A stretch of 64,000 nt of DNA from assembly GCF_900141785.1 (NCBI RefSeq), contig NZ_FQYP01000005.1, positions 346,841 to 410,840 of the forward strand, written 5' to 3'. The notes under the pieces were generated by a model, which was not told where the DNA came from, ran no database searches, and worked only from the letters and a program-made list of their open reading frames with translations. The DNA comes from Aquimarina spongiae (GTDB lineage: Bacteria; Bacteroidota; Bacteroidia; Flavobacteriales; Flavobacteriaceae). Of the stretch, positions 33,537-42,329 are shown one piece after another (positions within the stretch are counted from its first letter, which is position 1; each line of letters opens with the position of its first letter). Position numbers and translations under genes: made by a program.

Positions 33537-34139
33537 ATGGAAGCAGAACCTACCTTGATTTGTATACCTGATATTAGTGGCTTTACTCAGTTTATGAGCT
33601 CGACGGATATTGAATTAAGTTCAAAGGTCATCCCATCCTTACTTAACAAAGTTATATATGCAAATAAATTAGAACTTCGTGTATCAGAAATAGAGGGAGA
33701 TGCGATATTGTTTTATCGAACAGGGCTACTACCTACTTTTACCGAATTGGTATATCAATGTAGATTGTTTTATACCGAGTTTTATAAACAATTAAAACAA
33801 CTAAAACAGAAGTATAGAAAAGTACCAGGAGGAGAAAAAATACCTGATATTTTGGGGTTAAAAATAGTCCTTCATTATGGTAAACAAATAACAGCTGTTC
33901 CTATTGGTAAAAACATCAAATTAATGGGGGAGGATGTAATTATTGCCCATAGACTACTTAAAAATAAAATTCCAATAGAAGAATACATTTTACTCTCTGA
34001 AGATCTTTTATCCGAATACAAGGAAACTACCATAGAACGTAATTTTGGTTGGGGTGATCTACATGATCGAGAAACCGAATACCAACACATAGGAGAAGTA
34101 AATTACAGCTACATTGATTTGAAACCGTTAATAGAATAA
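33537..34139 (+). CDS. DUF2652 class III-cyclase-like protein
   Basis: This 200-residue protein begins EPTLICIPDISGFTQFMSST and has VSEIEGDAILFYR about 40 residues later, the DUF2652 pattern. These phrases mirror the two metal-binding Asp segments (DIxGFT and GD) of class III adenylate/guanylate cyclases; both Asp residues are present. Later it reads KLMGEDVIIAHRLLKN, similar to the GxxVNxAARL segment of cyclases. Whether it makes a cyclic nucleotide is unknown. It follows the DUF2254 gene by 18 bp. Confidence 0.8.
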   Translation: MEAEPTLICIPDISGFTQFMSSTDIELSSKVIPSLLNKVIYANKLELRVSEIEGDAILFYRTGLLPTFTELVYQCRLFYTEFYKQLKQLKQKYRKVPGGEKIPDILGLKIVLHYGKQITAVPIGKNIKLMGEDVIIAHRLLKNKIPIEEYILLSEDLLSEYKETTIERNFGWGDLHDRETEYQHIGEVNYSYIDLKPLIE

Positions 34140-34297
34140 GTCCTCTTTCTCTTATTTTTTCTTCAACTAACAATAGAGTTAAGATAAATAGTAAATGAGC
34201 AAAGAACACCTCGCAGCTCATCATATCTTTGTATTGAGCATTAAGAAACACGTTTTAATGTTTGATTTCAATAAAAAATTAATCTTAAAAAATTGCT

Positions 34298-34804
34298 ATG
34301 AATTATTTGAATATGAATGAGAAAAAGCTTTTACCTGTATTGCTAGAATTAAATGTTCTACTTGCAGATTACAATCTATATTATCAAAAATTAAGAGGGT
34401 TTCACTGGAATATTTTGGGGAAAAACTTCTTTGATCTGCACGAAAAATTTGAAGAGTTATACAATGATGCCAAAGTTAAAATTGATGAAATAGCGGAGCG
34501 CATCTTAACATTGCAGCACCATCCGGTAAGTCAGTTCCAAGAATATATCAAAATAGCTACTATAGAAGAGGTTTCTCCGCTTCTAAAAGATACCGAAATG
34601 GTAAAAGAACTTTTGGAAGACCACAAAAAATTATTAATCCAAATGCGAGTAGTACTAACGCATGCGGAAGAAGCAGGGGATGAGGGGACCATTGACATGA
34701 TTGGAGCCTATATTGGAGAACTGGAAAAATTAAGTTGGATGTTGAATGCATGGTATAAGAATACCGCAGATCAACTGGATACAAGCATGGTAGAAAAAGC
34801 CTAA
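34298..34804 (+). CDS. dps: Dps-family mini-ferritin 1
   Basis: This is a 168-residue four-helix protein of the Dps type, which forms 12-mers that oxidise Fe(II) with H2O2 and protect DNA. The ferroxidase ligand spacing H36, H48, D63 and E67 (12, 15 and 4 residues) matches Dps exactly; the FHWNILGKNFFDLHEKFEELY segment is diagnostic. The N-terminus lacks the long Lys-rich DNA-binding tail of E. coli Dps. A possible promoter -7 element TATCTTTG lies at 34224-34231. A second Dps is at 57030. Confidence 0.94.
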   Translation: MNYLNMNEKKLLPVLLELNVLLADYNLYYQKLRGFHWNILGKNFFDLHEKFEELYNDAKVKIDEIAERILTLQHHPVSQFQEYIKIATIEEVSPLLKDTEMVKELLEDHKKLLIQMRVVLTHAEEAGDEGTIDMIGAYIGELEKLSWMLNAWYKNTADQLDTSMVEKA

Positions 34805-34838
34805 TTAGAAGTAATAGTAATAATTAAAAAACACAAAA

Positions 34839-35306
34839 ATGAAAACAATAAAATTTTTAGTAAGTACAATTTTAATATTAGCCGTCAACTTTACTTTCGC
34901 TCAAAGCGATTCGCAAAAAATGAAAACAACTACGGTAAAAAGTTATGAGTATAAAAAAGATGGTAAAACAGTTCCTTATAAAGTAACCGTTTTTAAGACA
35001 AGTACAACACCTTTAAAGTTGGACAAGAAAGATAAAGGTGAGTTAAATCAAGATAGAGAGATTACTCCAGCAAAGGTGACTAAATTGATTTATGTTGATA
35101 ATGATATGTACGATGACTACGACAAATATATTGTTCTTAGATATTCAAAAGAACCTGAAGATAGTTTTGAATTGAAACCTACCGATAGAGGATTCAAAGT
35201 AGTGGTAGATGATAGGTATGTAGAATATATTTTTGGAGAAGGAGTATATTTTGTAAATAATGAGGATAAAGACTTTTTCTTTATTGATGAATTTGATACT
35301 ATTTAA
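34839..35306 (+). CDS. Secreted hypothetical protein (155 aa)
   Basis: This is a 155-residue protein with a clear signal peptide (MKTIKFLVSTILILAVNFTFAQ). The mature part begins with a Lys-rich strand region and has a repeated Asp/Tyr motif (DNDMYDDYDKYIVLR) and a C-terminal strand rich in Phe/Asp, so it may be a small beta-sandwich. No family recognised. It is only 34 bp after Dps 1, so it may be co-transcribed with it, and is terminated by the hairpin at 35331-35360. Confidence 0.72.
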   Translation: MKTIKFLVSTILILAVNFTFAQSDSQKMKTTTVKSYEYKKDGKTVPYKVTVFKTSTTPLKLDKKDKGELNQDREITPAKVTKLIYVDNDMYDDYDKYIVLRYSKEPEDSFELKPTDRGFKVVVDDRYVEYIFGEGVYFVNNEDKDFFFIDEFDTI

Positions 35307-35330
35307 AATTCTGCACAGATACCAGCAATT

Positions 35331-35360
35331 AAAAAAGACTTCCATAAGGAAGTCTTTTTT
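35331..35360. terminator. Perfect hairpin terminator
   Basis: AAAAAAGACTTCC and GGAAGTCTTTTTT form a perfect 13-bp stem around ATAA, 25 bp after the secreted-protein gene. It can stop transcription in both directions. Confidence 0.92.
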
Positions 35361-35505
35361 AGGTGGTAGAGTTTAGATATGATATTTTCAAAACGTAGAT
35401 GTATTTTAACATATAATTGTCGATTTTTCCAATGGTAATTTAACATTTGTTTATTATTTTTATAATCTGATATAACATTTTTGTTTTTCAATTAATTTCG
35501 TCATC

Positions 35506-36570
35506 ATGTATTCAGAAGCACCAAATGCAATAGAAATTAAAATAACAGCCCAAAGTACAGAAGGTACCGTACGGCAGATTCAAGAAGTAATAGGGGGAAC
35601 CATACAAGAAAGATGGGGAGAATATGTTTTAACGGTAAATAATCTTAATGCACATGGTTCTATCAAATTTATAACTTTCGATTGGGGAGTTAACTTACTG
35701 GAATATGACATCAAATTTCATAAAGATTATGTATTGGTTATGGATGCTTCAGAATACAACCCCATACATTTTGCATATTGCTTAGAGGGGCATTGTGGTC
35801 ATCGTTTTGGGTTTCAAACTGAGATTAGATCATTAGAGCAATTTCAATCAGTAATTATTACCAGCAAAGACGGTGGATACAATTATGGATATCTTCCTAA
35901 AGAGATAAAGCTAGAGATAAATGTAATTCAGATTGCCAGAAAGAAATATTTAAAGAAACGGTTAAATAATGTATCTCAATTAAATCAAAAGTTATATGAG
36001 GTATTCATGGATGAGGACCATGAAAATGCATTTGCATACTTTGGTACATTTAATTTGAAATTGGCTGACAAAATTTCTGCTTTACGGAAGGTAAAACAAA
36101 AGGGAATGATTAGAATATTGCAAATTGAAGGTATGGTATATCAGATATTATCCATGCACATTCAACAACATGATAGGGCTGTAAAAGAGGAAGTTTTACC
36201 AACTACATTGCTAAAACGAGAATTAAAAATTATACGGAATCTGGCCAAGAAAATAATAAAAAATGTTGCTAAGGATTATACTTTGGAACAATTAGAATTG
36301 GAAACGGGTTTGGCCCAGGCAAAACTTCAAGAAGGTTTTAAGTTATTATATGCAAAGACGGTAACCGAATACATTCGACATGTTCGTCTTGAAGCGGCAA
36401 GGGACCTAATAGCAACTACAGAAATGAATATTTCTGAAGTAGTTTATACCATTGGGTTTAGCAGTAGGAGTTATTTTTCGAAGATATTTAAAGAAAAATA
36501 CGACATCAGTCCTAATGAATTCAAAAATAGAGCAGCATTACCAGTAGAGGAAATAGCTGAGGTTGCTTGA
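35506..36570 (+). CDS. AraC-family regulator, paralog D of five
   Basis: This 354-residue protein has its C-terminal AraC HTH pair at about residues 250-345: ETGLAQAKLQEGFKLLYAKT and VVYTIGFSSRSYFSKIFKEK. The N-terminal domain contains IQERWGEYVLTVNNLNAHGS and ITFDWGVNLLEYDIKF, nearly matching paralog B, and FAYCLEGHCGHRF, echoing paralog C. It sits divergent to a convergent small-membrane-protein trio (YtxH etc.) and downstream of a terminator, consistent with independent control. Its N-terminal domain is not a recognised AraC sensor domain. Confidence 0.9.
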   Translation: MYSEAPNAIEIKITAQSTEGTVRQIQEVIGGTIQERWGEYVLTVNNLNAHGSIKFITFDWGVNLLEYDIKFHKDYVLVMDASEYNPIHFAYCLEGHCGHRFGFQTEIRSLEQFQSVIITSKDGGYNYGYLPKEIKLEINVIQIARKKYLKKRLNNVSQLNQKLYEVFMDEDHENAFAYFGTFNLKLADKISALRKVKQKGMIRILQIEGMVYQILSMHIQQHDRAVKEEVLPTTLLKRELKIIRNLAKKIIKNVAKDYTLEQLELETGLAQAKLQEGFKLLYAKTVTEYIRHVRLEAARDLIATTEMNISEVVYTIGFSSRSYFSKIFKEKYDISPNEFKNRAALPVEEIAEVA

Positions 36571-36571
36571 T

Positions 36572-36775
36572 TTACTTAAAAATTTTTCTGATTATATATA
36601 GTATACCGTATTTTTTTACCGAATTTAATACGGTAATTACCCAATTATAGGGTTGTAGATCTTCTTTTAGTTCGTGTTTCACTAATTTCATTTGCTCAAA
36701 AGATATTTTTCTTTGTAAATTCAGTTTGCGAAGATCTTGTTCTATTTCTTTAAAAGAGTTGTATGTTTTTTCCAT
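36572..36775 (-). CDS. DUF6327-like small protein
   Basis: Using the ATG at 36775, this is a 67-residue protein beginning MEKTYNSFKEIEQDLRKLNL, resembling the DUF6327-like proteins found in flavobacteria after YtxH and holin-like genes. The longer in-frame start at 36829 would overlap the holin-like gene and is rejected; the ATG at 36775 follows that gene's stop by 7 bp. It is helical with a hydrophobic C-terminal patch (VLNSVKKYGILYIIRKIF) that may bind the membrane surface. Family name tentative. Confidence 0.68.
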   Translation of the reverse strand: MEKTYNSFKEIEQDLRKLNLQRKISFEQMKLVKHELKEDLQPYNWVITVLNSVKKYGILYIIRKIFK

Positions 36776-36782
36776 AATGTAT

Positions 36783-37130
36783 TTAGTCAAAAAATTCTTT
36801 AGACATTTTTCTAATGATGTTTTTGTCAATTTGTTTTCTAAATAGGTATCCTATAGCTGTACAGATAAATAATGCAGTTGCCATAAGTAAACAAGCTAAT
36901 GGAGCACTACCTATTATTTGACTTAACCAGATTGCTCCTGAAACGGTAAGAAATATCAATCCTAAGAAAAGCAAGCTACCTATGATGGCAAGCTTGCTTA
37001 AAAAAGAAAATGCTTTCGTTAACTGCTGAAAAGCTTTAAGCTTATAATATTTTTGTGAAAACTTAACATAGCTCTCCCCCCAACTTAAAGCTTTATTCGA
37101 AGTTTCATTTATGGATTCTAAAACTTTCAT
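36783..37130 (-). CDS. Phage-holin-family (YqjE-like) membrane protein
   Basis: This 115-residue protein has two adjacent hydrophobic helices (about 48-70 and 75-100) after an N-terminal amphipathic helix. The layout is that of stress-induced 'phage holin family/YqjE' proteins; it is not a phage lysis gene. Its ATG overlaps the YtxH gene stop by 1 nt (TAATG), so they are translationally coupled. The trio YtxH, holin-like and DUF6327-like is a typical envelope-stress operon of flavobacteria. Confidence 0.75.
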   Translation of the reverse strand: MKVLESINETSNKALSWGESYVKFSQKYYKLKAFQQLTKAFSFLSKLAIIGSLLFLGLIFLTVSGAIWLSQIIGSAPLACLLMATALFICTAIGYLFRKQIDKNIIRKMSKEFFD

Positions 37131-37462
37131 TATGATGTTTTCTGCAGTTTTTTAGTACGAGCTTTTAATCTATCCAATTTCTTTTCCAAAGAGGTAATTA
37201 AATCCTCTGCTTGGTGACTAGCATCAGAAACAATGGCTTCTAATTGATCATCTAATGTTTCTTTTTTTGTTGAAAGTGTAGCGGCCATTTGATCTTTCAA
37301 AGTAATGGCTTCATCAGCGATACGATCTCTTGTAGCAGATGCTTCTTCTACTATTTTTTTTCTGGTATTTGATCCTTTGTCTGGCGCGAACAAGATACCT
37401 AACGTTGCACCAATAGCTGTTCCTGCAAGAACGCCTAATACTGTATTACTATTATTACTCAT
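37130..37462 (-). CDS. YtxH-domain (general stress, coiled-coil) protein
   Basis: This 110-residue protein starts MSNNSNTVLGVLAGTAIGA and has the YtxH signature LAGTAIGATLGILFAPDKGS followed by TRKKI, then a long amphipathic coiled coil (Lys/Glu/Ala rich, to the C-terminus). YtxH proteins were first known as general stress proteins in Bacillus; here it starts a three-gene stress operon with the holin-like protein. The first 20 residues include a short membrane helix. Molecular function unknown. Confidence 0.85.
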   Translation of the reverse strand: MSNNSNTVLGVLAGTAIGATLGILFAPDKGSNTRKKIVEEASATRDRIADEAITLKDQMAATLSTKKETLDDQLEAIVSDASHQAEDLITSLEKKLDRLKARTKKLQKTS

Positions 37463-37644
37463 TATTTTAGTTTTTATGTTAAACTTGATTTATTACAAAG
37501 ATCTTGAAAAACAGTGGTGTACGTTAACTCAAATCATAGGGAAGTTAACGGAAATGAATTTTTCAAACGCGTTATTATTTATTCGAAAAGGGTTAATCTT
37601 TATTATGGAACTTAAATAATTTTGGGTAATTAAAGGAAAGCAAC

Positions 37645-39006
37645 ATGTCTGATACAATTATAATTACCTATCCTTTTACAGGAGAAGTTTTACAAGAATT
37701 TACAACTTACAGTAAAGAAAAGTTAGAGGATTGTTTAAACCATTCCCAAAGGGTTTTTACTGATTGGAAATTCCAACCTATATCTTATCGTACCCAGCTA
37801 TTAGAAAGGTTGAGCGTTCTTTTAGAGGAAAATAAAACGGATTATGCTAATCTTATTACTCAAGAAATGGGGAAACCCTATAAAGAAAGCATAGCAGAAA
37901 TCGAAAAGTGTATTTGGGTAATAGATTTTTATAAAGTAAATGCTGCTAATTTTTTAGCGGATGAGTTAATACAAACGGAAGCACAAGAAAGCTTTATTAG
38001 TAAGGATCCATTGGGAACTATTTTAGGGATCATGCCGTGGAATTATCCTTTTTGGCAGGTATTTCGCTTCGCTGTTCCTACATTGACCGCAGGCAATACG
38101 ATTTTATTAAAACATGCGAATAACGTAACTGGTTGTGCTCTCGCGATACAGAATATATTCGAAGAGGCAGGCTATCCAAAAGGTTGTTTTCAAACTATTA
38201 TTGCCACTCATCAACAAATAGAACAAATTATAGAAAGTAAAATAGTAAGGGCAGTTAGTCTTACAGGTAGTGAAAAAGCAGGGCGAAAAGTAGCTGAAAT
38301 AGCAGGAAGAAATCTTAAGAAAGTCATTCTAGAGTTGGGAGGAAACAATCCTTGTATTATACAGAAGGATGCTGATCTGGAAACACATATTAGAACCATA
38401 GTTAGGGCAAGAATGCAAAATACCGGTCAAAGCTGTATCGCTGCAAAACGATTTATTGTCGAAGAAGAGATTTATGATGAATTTCTTCAAAAATTTAAAG
38501 AAGAAATTAAACGATTAAAGTTTGGAGCACCTCTTGATCCCAAGACTGAAATAAGTACCATGGCAAGAGAAGATCTTGCGATAGAACTGCAACGCCAAGT
38601 GGATGCATCTATTGATATGGGAGCAAAAATATTTCTTGGTAATAGACGCGACAAAGCTTTTTTCGAACCGACCATTTTAATAGATGTCCAACCAGGAATG
38701 CCTGTGTTTGACGAAGAGGTTTTTGGACCAGTAGCAGCGGTTACAAAAGCAAAAGGTCAGGATCATGCGTTTGAATTAGCGAAAACATCAAATTTTGGCT
38801 TGGGTATCATGGTTTTTACACAAGACATTGAAGCAATTAGAAAACGAATTGGAGAAGTAGAAGATGGTGCTTTTTTTATAAACGAAATGGTGAAATCTGA
38901 TCCTAGATTACCATTTGGAGGCACAAAAAATTCTGGATTTGGAAGAGAATTGTCCAAAGAGGGAATATTGGCATTCGTTAATGAGAAAACTGTTTATGTT
39001 AAATAG
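37645..39006 (+). CDS. Second NAD(P)-dependent succinate-semialdehyde dehydrogenase-like ALDH
   Basis: This is a 453-residue aldehyde dehydrogenase with catalytic Cys264 (NTGQSCIAAKRF) and general-base Glu230 (VILELGGNNP). It shares long stretches with the ALDH at 11435, such as GIMPWNYPFWQVFRFAVP and LPFGGTKNSGFGRELSKEG, so it is a paralog with similar but perhaps not identical substrate range. It follows the YtxH-trio promoter region divergently, and the neighbouring genes (39030-43468) are stress and metabolism genes. Confidence 0.88.
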   Translation: MSDTIIITYPFTGEVLQEFTTYSKEKLEDCLNHSQRVFTDWKFQPISYRTQLLERLSVLLEENKTDYANLITQEMGKPYKESIAEIEKCIWVIDFYKVNAANFLADELIQTEAQESFISKDPLGTILGIMPWNYPFWQVFRFAVPTLTAGNTILLKHANNVTGCALAIQNIFEEAGYPKGCFQTIIATHQQIEQIIESKIVRAVSLTGSEKAGRKVAEIAGRNLKKVILELGGNNPCIIQKDADLETHIRTIVRARMQNTGQSCIAAKRFIVEEEIYDEFLQKFKEEIKRLKFGAPLDPKTEISTMAREDLAIELQRQVDASIDMGAKIFLGNRRDKAFFEPTILIDVQPGMPVFDEEVFGPVAAVTKAKGQDHAFELAKTSNFGLGIMVFTQDIEAIRKRIGEVEDGAFFINEMVKSDPRLPFGGTKNSGFGRELSKEGILAFVNEKTVYVK

Positions 39007-39029
39007 AAGTAGAATCAAAAAAACATAGA

Positions 39030-39182
39030 ATGAAATTTATTAAAGAGAAAGACGAAGAAAGACAAGATTATATTTTTCAAAAAAATAAAAAAACAAAACT
39101 AGGAGCAAAATTTATAGCATTAGTGCTAGTGCTCTTAATTATAGGAGTGATCACATCAGGATTTTTATTAGAGTTTTTTTAG
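39030..39182 (+). CDS. Small basic-N-terminus membrane protein (50 aa)
   Basis: This is a 50-codon frame, MKFIKEKDEERQDYIFQKNK then KLGAKFIALVLVLLIIGVIT ending ...EFF. It has a charged cytoplasmic segment of about 24 residues and one hydrophobic helix, typical of inner-membrane miniproteins. It lies 23 bp after the ALDH stop on the same strand and is likely co-transcribed. Found by reading the plus strand directly; no family recognised. Confidence 0.5.
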   Translation: MKFIKEKDEERQDYIFQKNKKTKLGAKFIALVLVLLIIGVITSGFLLEFF

Positions 39183-39266
39183 AGCATTCGATATGAATCA
39201 ATAAAACTAGGTATTGAGATAAAAACCTACAGGAAAGAAAAATAAATTTGAATTAAAAAATAATAA

Positions 39267-39941
39267 ATGATACAGAAATTAATATGGGTGTTATTAATGT
39301 CACCATTGGCAATTATAGCGCAAAAAACTACGGTAGAATTAGAAACGTTTAATGAAATTAAGGTCTATGATGCTATTAGCGTCAATTTGATTCGATCAAA
39401 TCAAAATAAAGCTGTGATAACCGGTGATGATGTGAATCAGGTAGCCATTGTTAATAAAGATGGAAGACTTAAAGTTCGAATGGAAATCGATAATATGTTA
39501 GACGGTAAGGACACAAAGGTTACTATTTATCATTCTGAGAAGCTGAATTTAATCGATGCTAATGAAAATGCAACCATAACATCCGAGGATATTATTGACT
39601 CAAAATATATCAGCATTCGAGTTCAAGAGGGAGCAAAAATAGCGTTAGAAGTTAAAGCTAGAAAATTAGATGTAAAAGCAGTATCAGGAGGAAAAATAAA
39701 TGTTTCGGGAACAGTGCCAAATCAAGACGTAGTGGTACGAACTGGAGGTCGATATTATGGTGAGGACCTCAAAACGAAACAAACGGATGTAACTGTATTT
39801 GCAGGAGGCGAAGCTTTTATACATAGCGATGAATTTGTAGAAGCTAATGTTACTGCCGGAGGAACAATTGAAATATATGGTAACCCAGAAAACGTAAAGG
39901 AGGATAAAACCTTTGGGGGAGCTATTGTAATAAGAAAATGA
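39267..39941 (+). CDS. DUF2807 GIN-domain secreted protein
   Basis: This is a 224-residue protein with a signal peptide (residues 1-18, ending I-I-A-Q) and a single beta-solenoid domain of the GIN/DUF2807 family ('putative auto-transporter adhesin head'). Recurrent turns AVSGGKINVSGTV and VRTGGRYYGEDLKTK fit the solenoid repeat pattern, with strands starting FNEIKVYDAISVNL. Such proteins are common in Bacteroidota envelopes, with unknown role. A weak terminator is at 39979-40012. Confidence 0.86.
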   Translation: MIQKLIWVLLMSPLAIIAQKTTVELETFNEIKVYDAISVNLIRSNQNKAVITGDDVNQVAIVNKDGRLKVRMEIDNMLDGKDTKVTIYHSEKLNLIDANENATITSEDIIDSKYISIRVQEGAKIALEVKARKLDVKAVSGGKINVSGTVPNQDVVVRTGGRYYGEDLKTKQTDVTVFAGGEAFIHSDEFVEANVTAGGTIEIYGNPENVKEDKTFGGAIVIRK

Positions 39942-39978
39942 TTTGTTGTGAGTAGATTAGTTTGATTGATTATGCGTG

Positions 39979-40012
39979 AAGGGGGATGAAGAATATTGTT
40001 TTATCCCCTTTT
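39979..40012 (+). terminator. Likely terminator of the DUF2807 gene
   Basis: A G-rich arm (AAGGGGGAT) and its complement (ATCCCCTT) lie about 40 bp downstream of the stop, separated by ~15 nt and followed by TTTTA. The loop is long and the T-run short. Confidence 0.6.
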
Positions 40013-40070
40013 ATAGTCTAATCAAATAAGTAGATCCAGAGTATAGGTTTAATCATGTAAAAAAAATCAA

Positions 40071-40535
40071 ATGGCTAAAATAAAACAAGTAACCATAGAT
40101 AGAATTCCAGAATATGTTGAAGTGGATGACCAAAAGGTAAATAACATCATAGTAAATACGGAAATAGAATTTCATCCCTTGGATGTAATAGGAAATATGG
40201 AATACATATTACATCTTTTCGTGTTCGATATTCATGGTACAAAAGACGTTCCGGTACTTTTGTCAAATTGGGATGATTCTAAGATGTTGAGAATTGAATG
40301 TGACAAGAGAAAAGATGATTTTTTATGTAAAGAAACTATTCTCTTAAGATCCGAAGAAGTACAGAAAAAAAATACTACCATCAAAACACCTATGGCCTTA
40401 AAATTGGGAAAGTTACAAGATAATACCTCGGTATATTCTAGACAATTCAAGGTTTTTGCAACTATTATCCCTGCGATTGATAGGGCTTCTAAATGGTCGG
40501 AGTCTTTTGAGTCTCAATTGGTGTTTACTGCATAA
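40071..40535 (+). CDS. Hypothetical protein (154 aa)
   Basis: This is a 154-residue soluble protein, MAKIKQVTIDRIPEYVEVDD..., with mixed strands and helices and no signal, metal motif or recognised family. It contains VNTEIEFHPLDVIGNMEYIL and a C-terminal region AIDRASKWSESFESQLVFTA. It precedes the pyruvate-oxidase-like gene by 15 bp on the same strand and is probably translated from the same mRNA. Its role is unknown; a stress-metabolism partner is only a guess from position. Confidence 0.6.
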   Translation: MAKIKQVTIDRIPEYVEVDDQKVNNIIVNTEIEFHPLDVIGNMEYILHLFVFDIHGTKDVPVLLSNWDDSKMLRIECDKRKDDFLCKETILLRSEEVQKKNTTIKTPMALKLGKLQDNTSVYSRQFKVFATIIPAIDRASKWSESFESQLVFTA

Positions 40536-40550
40536 TTAAAATAAATAAGA

Positions 40551-42290
40551 ATGAATGTTTCGGAACAATTACTAAATATTTTGACGGAAGAAGGTGTTCG
40601 GCACATCTTTGGCGTTGCTGGAGATGCTCTCAATCCCTTAGTGGACGCTATTGCTAAACAAGACAAAATACAATGGGTTGGTGTGAACCACGAAGGTAAC
40701 GGTTCTTATGCGGCTTTTGCGCAGGGGGAACTAAGTAATAACTTTGGAGTCTGTGCCAGTACTGTAGGCCCAGGCGCTCTTCATCTAATCAATGGATTGT
40801 ATAATGCTAAAAAAGAGAAATCTCCCGTGGTTGCAATTACAGGTCAAATACCGATTGAACATTTGGGGACAAACTATCATCAAGAAGCAGATTTAAAAAA
40901 GATATTTGATGATGTTTGTGAGTACCAGGCGATCATCCGCTCTCCAGAAGAGGCTCCTAGAGTCATCCTAAGAGCGATCAAAATAGCTATTAATCATAAA
41001 TGTGTTTGTAGAATAGAGCTTCCCGCAGATATTGCAAAAATGAAAGCGGAAAACCAACAATTTGTTCATAAAGTGTTTCGATCAAATAGCGTAGTTATTC
41101 CTTTAAAAAAGGAACTAGGTGAGGCTGCCAAGTTGATAAACGCGGCAAACAAAATTGGTATTTTGGCTGGAGCAGGTTGTAGAAACGCAAAAAAGGAAGT
41201 TTTAGATTTATCGAGATTAATAAAAGCGCCCATTACTCATACTTTAAGAGCTTCAGATATTTTTGATCATGATACAGAAAATGTTGTTGGTCTCACAGGA
41301 TTAATTGGGAACCCTTCTGGATACAAAGCTGTTATGGATAGTGATTTACTGCTGATGCTGGGAACTGATTTTCCCTACACAGATTTCCTTCCTGAAAAAA
41401 GCAAAATCATTCAAATAGATATAGCGCCAGAAAATATTGGAAATCGTTGCCCAATTGATTTAGGGTTGCATGGGGATGTCAAATCAACTGTGGCCTCGTT
41501 AGGATTAATTTGCGATAGTAAGCAGGATGATTCCTTTTTGAGTGAATTGAGAGAAGAGTTTAAGAAATGGAAAAAATCTAATGATGCCAAAGCCGATCCT
41601 TCGCGCGATATGGAGCCCTTACATCCGCATATTTTTGCAAAAAAGATCAGTGATGTTGCATCAGATGATGCAATTTTTGCTATTGATACAGGAACCGCGG
41701 CTATCTGGGCATCTAACTTTATGAATTTTCATTCAGATAGGAGAGCGATCGGTTCATTTAACCACGGTTCTATGGCTGTTGGTCTACCCGCAGCGATAGG
41801 CGCTCAGTTACAATATTCTGATCGCGAGGTATGGGGACTTATAGGTGATGGTGCTTTTAATATGTCATTACAGGATTTTTCTACTGCGGTGAAATACAAT
41901 CTTCCCATAAAAATTATTGTATTTAATAATTCGCAACTGGGATTCGTGAAAATTGAAATGGAAGAAGCAGGTCTAGCTCCAAATTTGGAAGCACTTAAAG
42001 TAGATAATTTTAGTTTTTCAGATTATGCAAAACTATGCGGTGGTGATGGAATTAAGGTAACTCATGCAAAAGACATAGTTCCGGCTATAGAAATGGCCAA
42101 AAGAGCAACAAAACCTTTTGTAATAGATGCAATTGTTACCAACGCTGAGTTATCCCTACCTCCTAAAATAGGTTGGGAAGAAGCCAAAGGTTTTGGATTA
42201 TCAAAAATCAAAGAAGTGCTCAGAGCTTTTAACGGAGAGAAAGAACAGTGGGAAAATATAAAACAAGAAATTGAAGCATATTTTGATTAA
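40551..42290 (+). CDS. Pyruvate oxidase/acetolactate-synthase-like ThDP enzyme
   Basis: This 579-residue enzyme has the thiamine-diphosphate family layout: an N-terminal PYR domain with catalytic Glu48 (VNHEGNGSYAAFA), a central Rossmann-like domain with GAGC around residue 206, and a PP domain with the ThDP signature GDGAFNMSLQDF ... KIIVFNN. The family includes pyruvate oxidase/PoxB (quinone-linked decarboxylation to acetate) and acetolactate synthase. The ending, AFNGEKEQWENIKQEIEAYFD, is not a clear PoxB membrane-binding tail, so the reaction is unclear. Acetate production under stress is plausible but inferred. The MscS gene follows 39 bp later. Confidence 0.78.
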   Translation: MNVSEQLLNILTEEGVRHIFGVAGDALNPLVDAIAKQDKIQWVGVNHEGNGSYAAFAQGELSNNFGVCASTVGPGALHLINGLYNAKKEKSPVVAITGQIPIEHLGTNYHQEADLKKIFDDVCEYQAIIRSPEEAPRVILRAIKIAINHKCVCRIELPADIAKMKAENQQFVHKVFRSNSVVIPLKKELGEAAKLINAANKIGILAGAGCRNAKKEVLDLSRLIKAPITHTLRASDIFDHDTENVVGLTGLIGNPSGYKAVMDSDLLLMLGTDFPYTDFLPEKSKIIQIDIAPENIGNRCPIDLGLHGDVKSTVASLGLICDSKQDDSFLSELREEFKKWKKSNDAKADPSRDMEPLHPHIFAKKISDVASDDAIFAIDTGTAAIWASNFMNFHSDRRAIGSFNHGSMAVGLPAAIGAQLQYSDREVWGLIGDGAFNMSLQDFSTAVKYNLPIKIIVFNNSQLGFVKIEMEEAGLAPNLEALKVDNFSFSDYAKLCGGDGIKVTHAKDIVPAIEMAKRATKPFVIDAIVTNAELSLPPKIGWEEAKGFGLSKIKEVLRAFNGEKEQWENIKQEIEAYFD

Positions 42291-42329
42291 ATTCCTAGTT
42301 TGAGAATAAACATAATTAATATAAAACAC

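Noticed and set aside
36783..37130. A phage lysis holin indicating a prophage.
   Set aside because: It is coupled to a YtxH stress gene and no phage structural, integrase or lysozyme genes are present. The family is a stress-linked membrane protein.
40551..42290. An acetolactate synthase catalytic subunit for branched-chain amino acid synthesis.
   Set aside because: No regulatory subunit or ilv genes are adjacent. The context is stress metabolism, so only a ThDP pyruvate-oxidase-like label is given.
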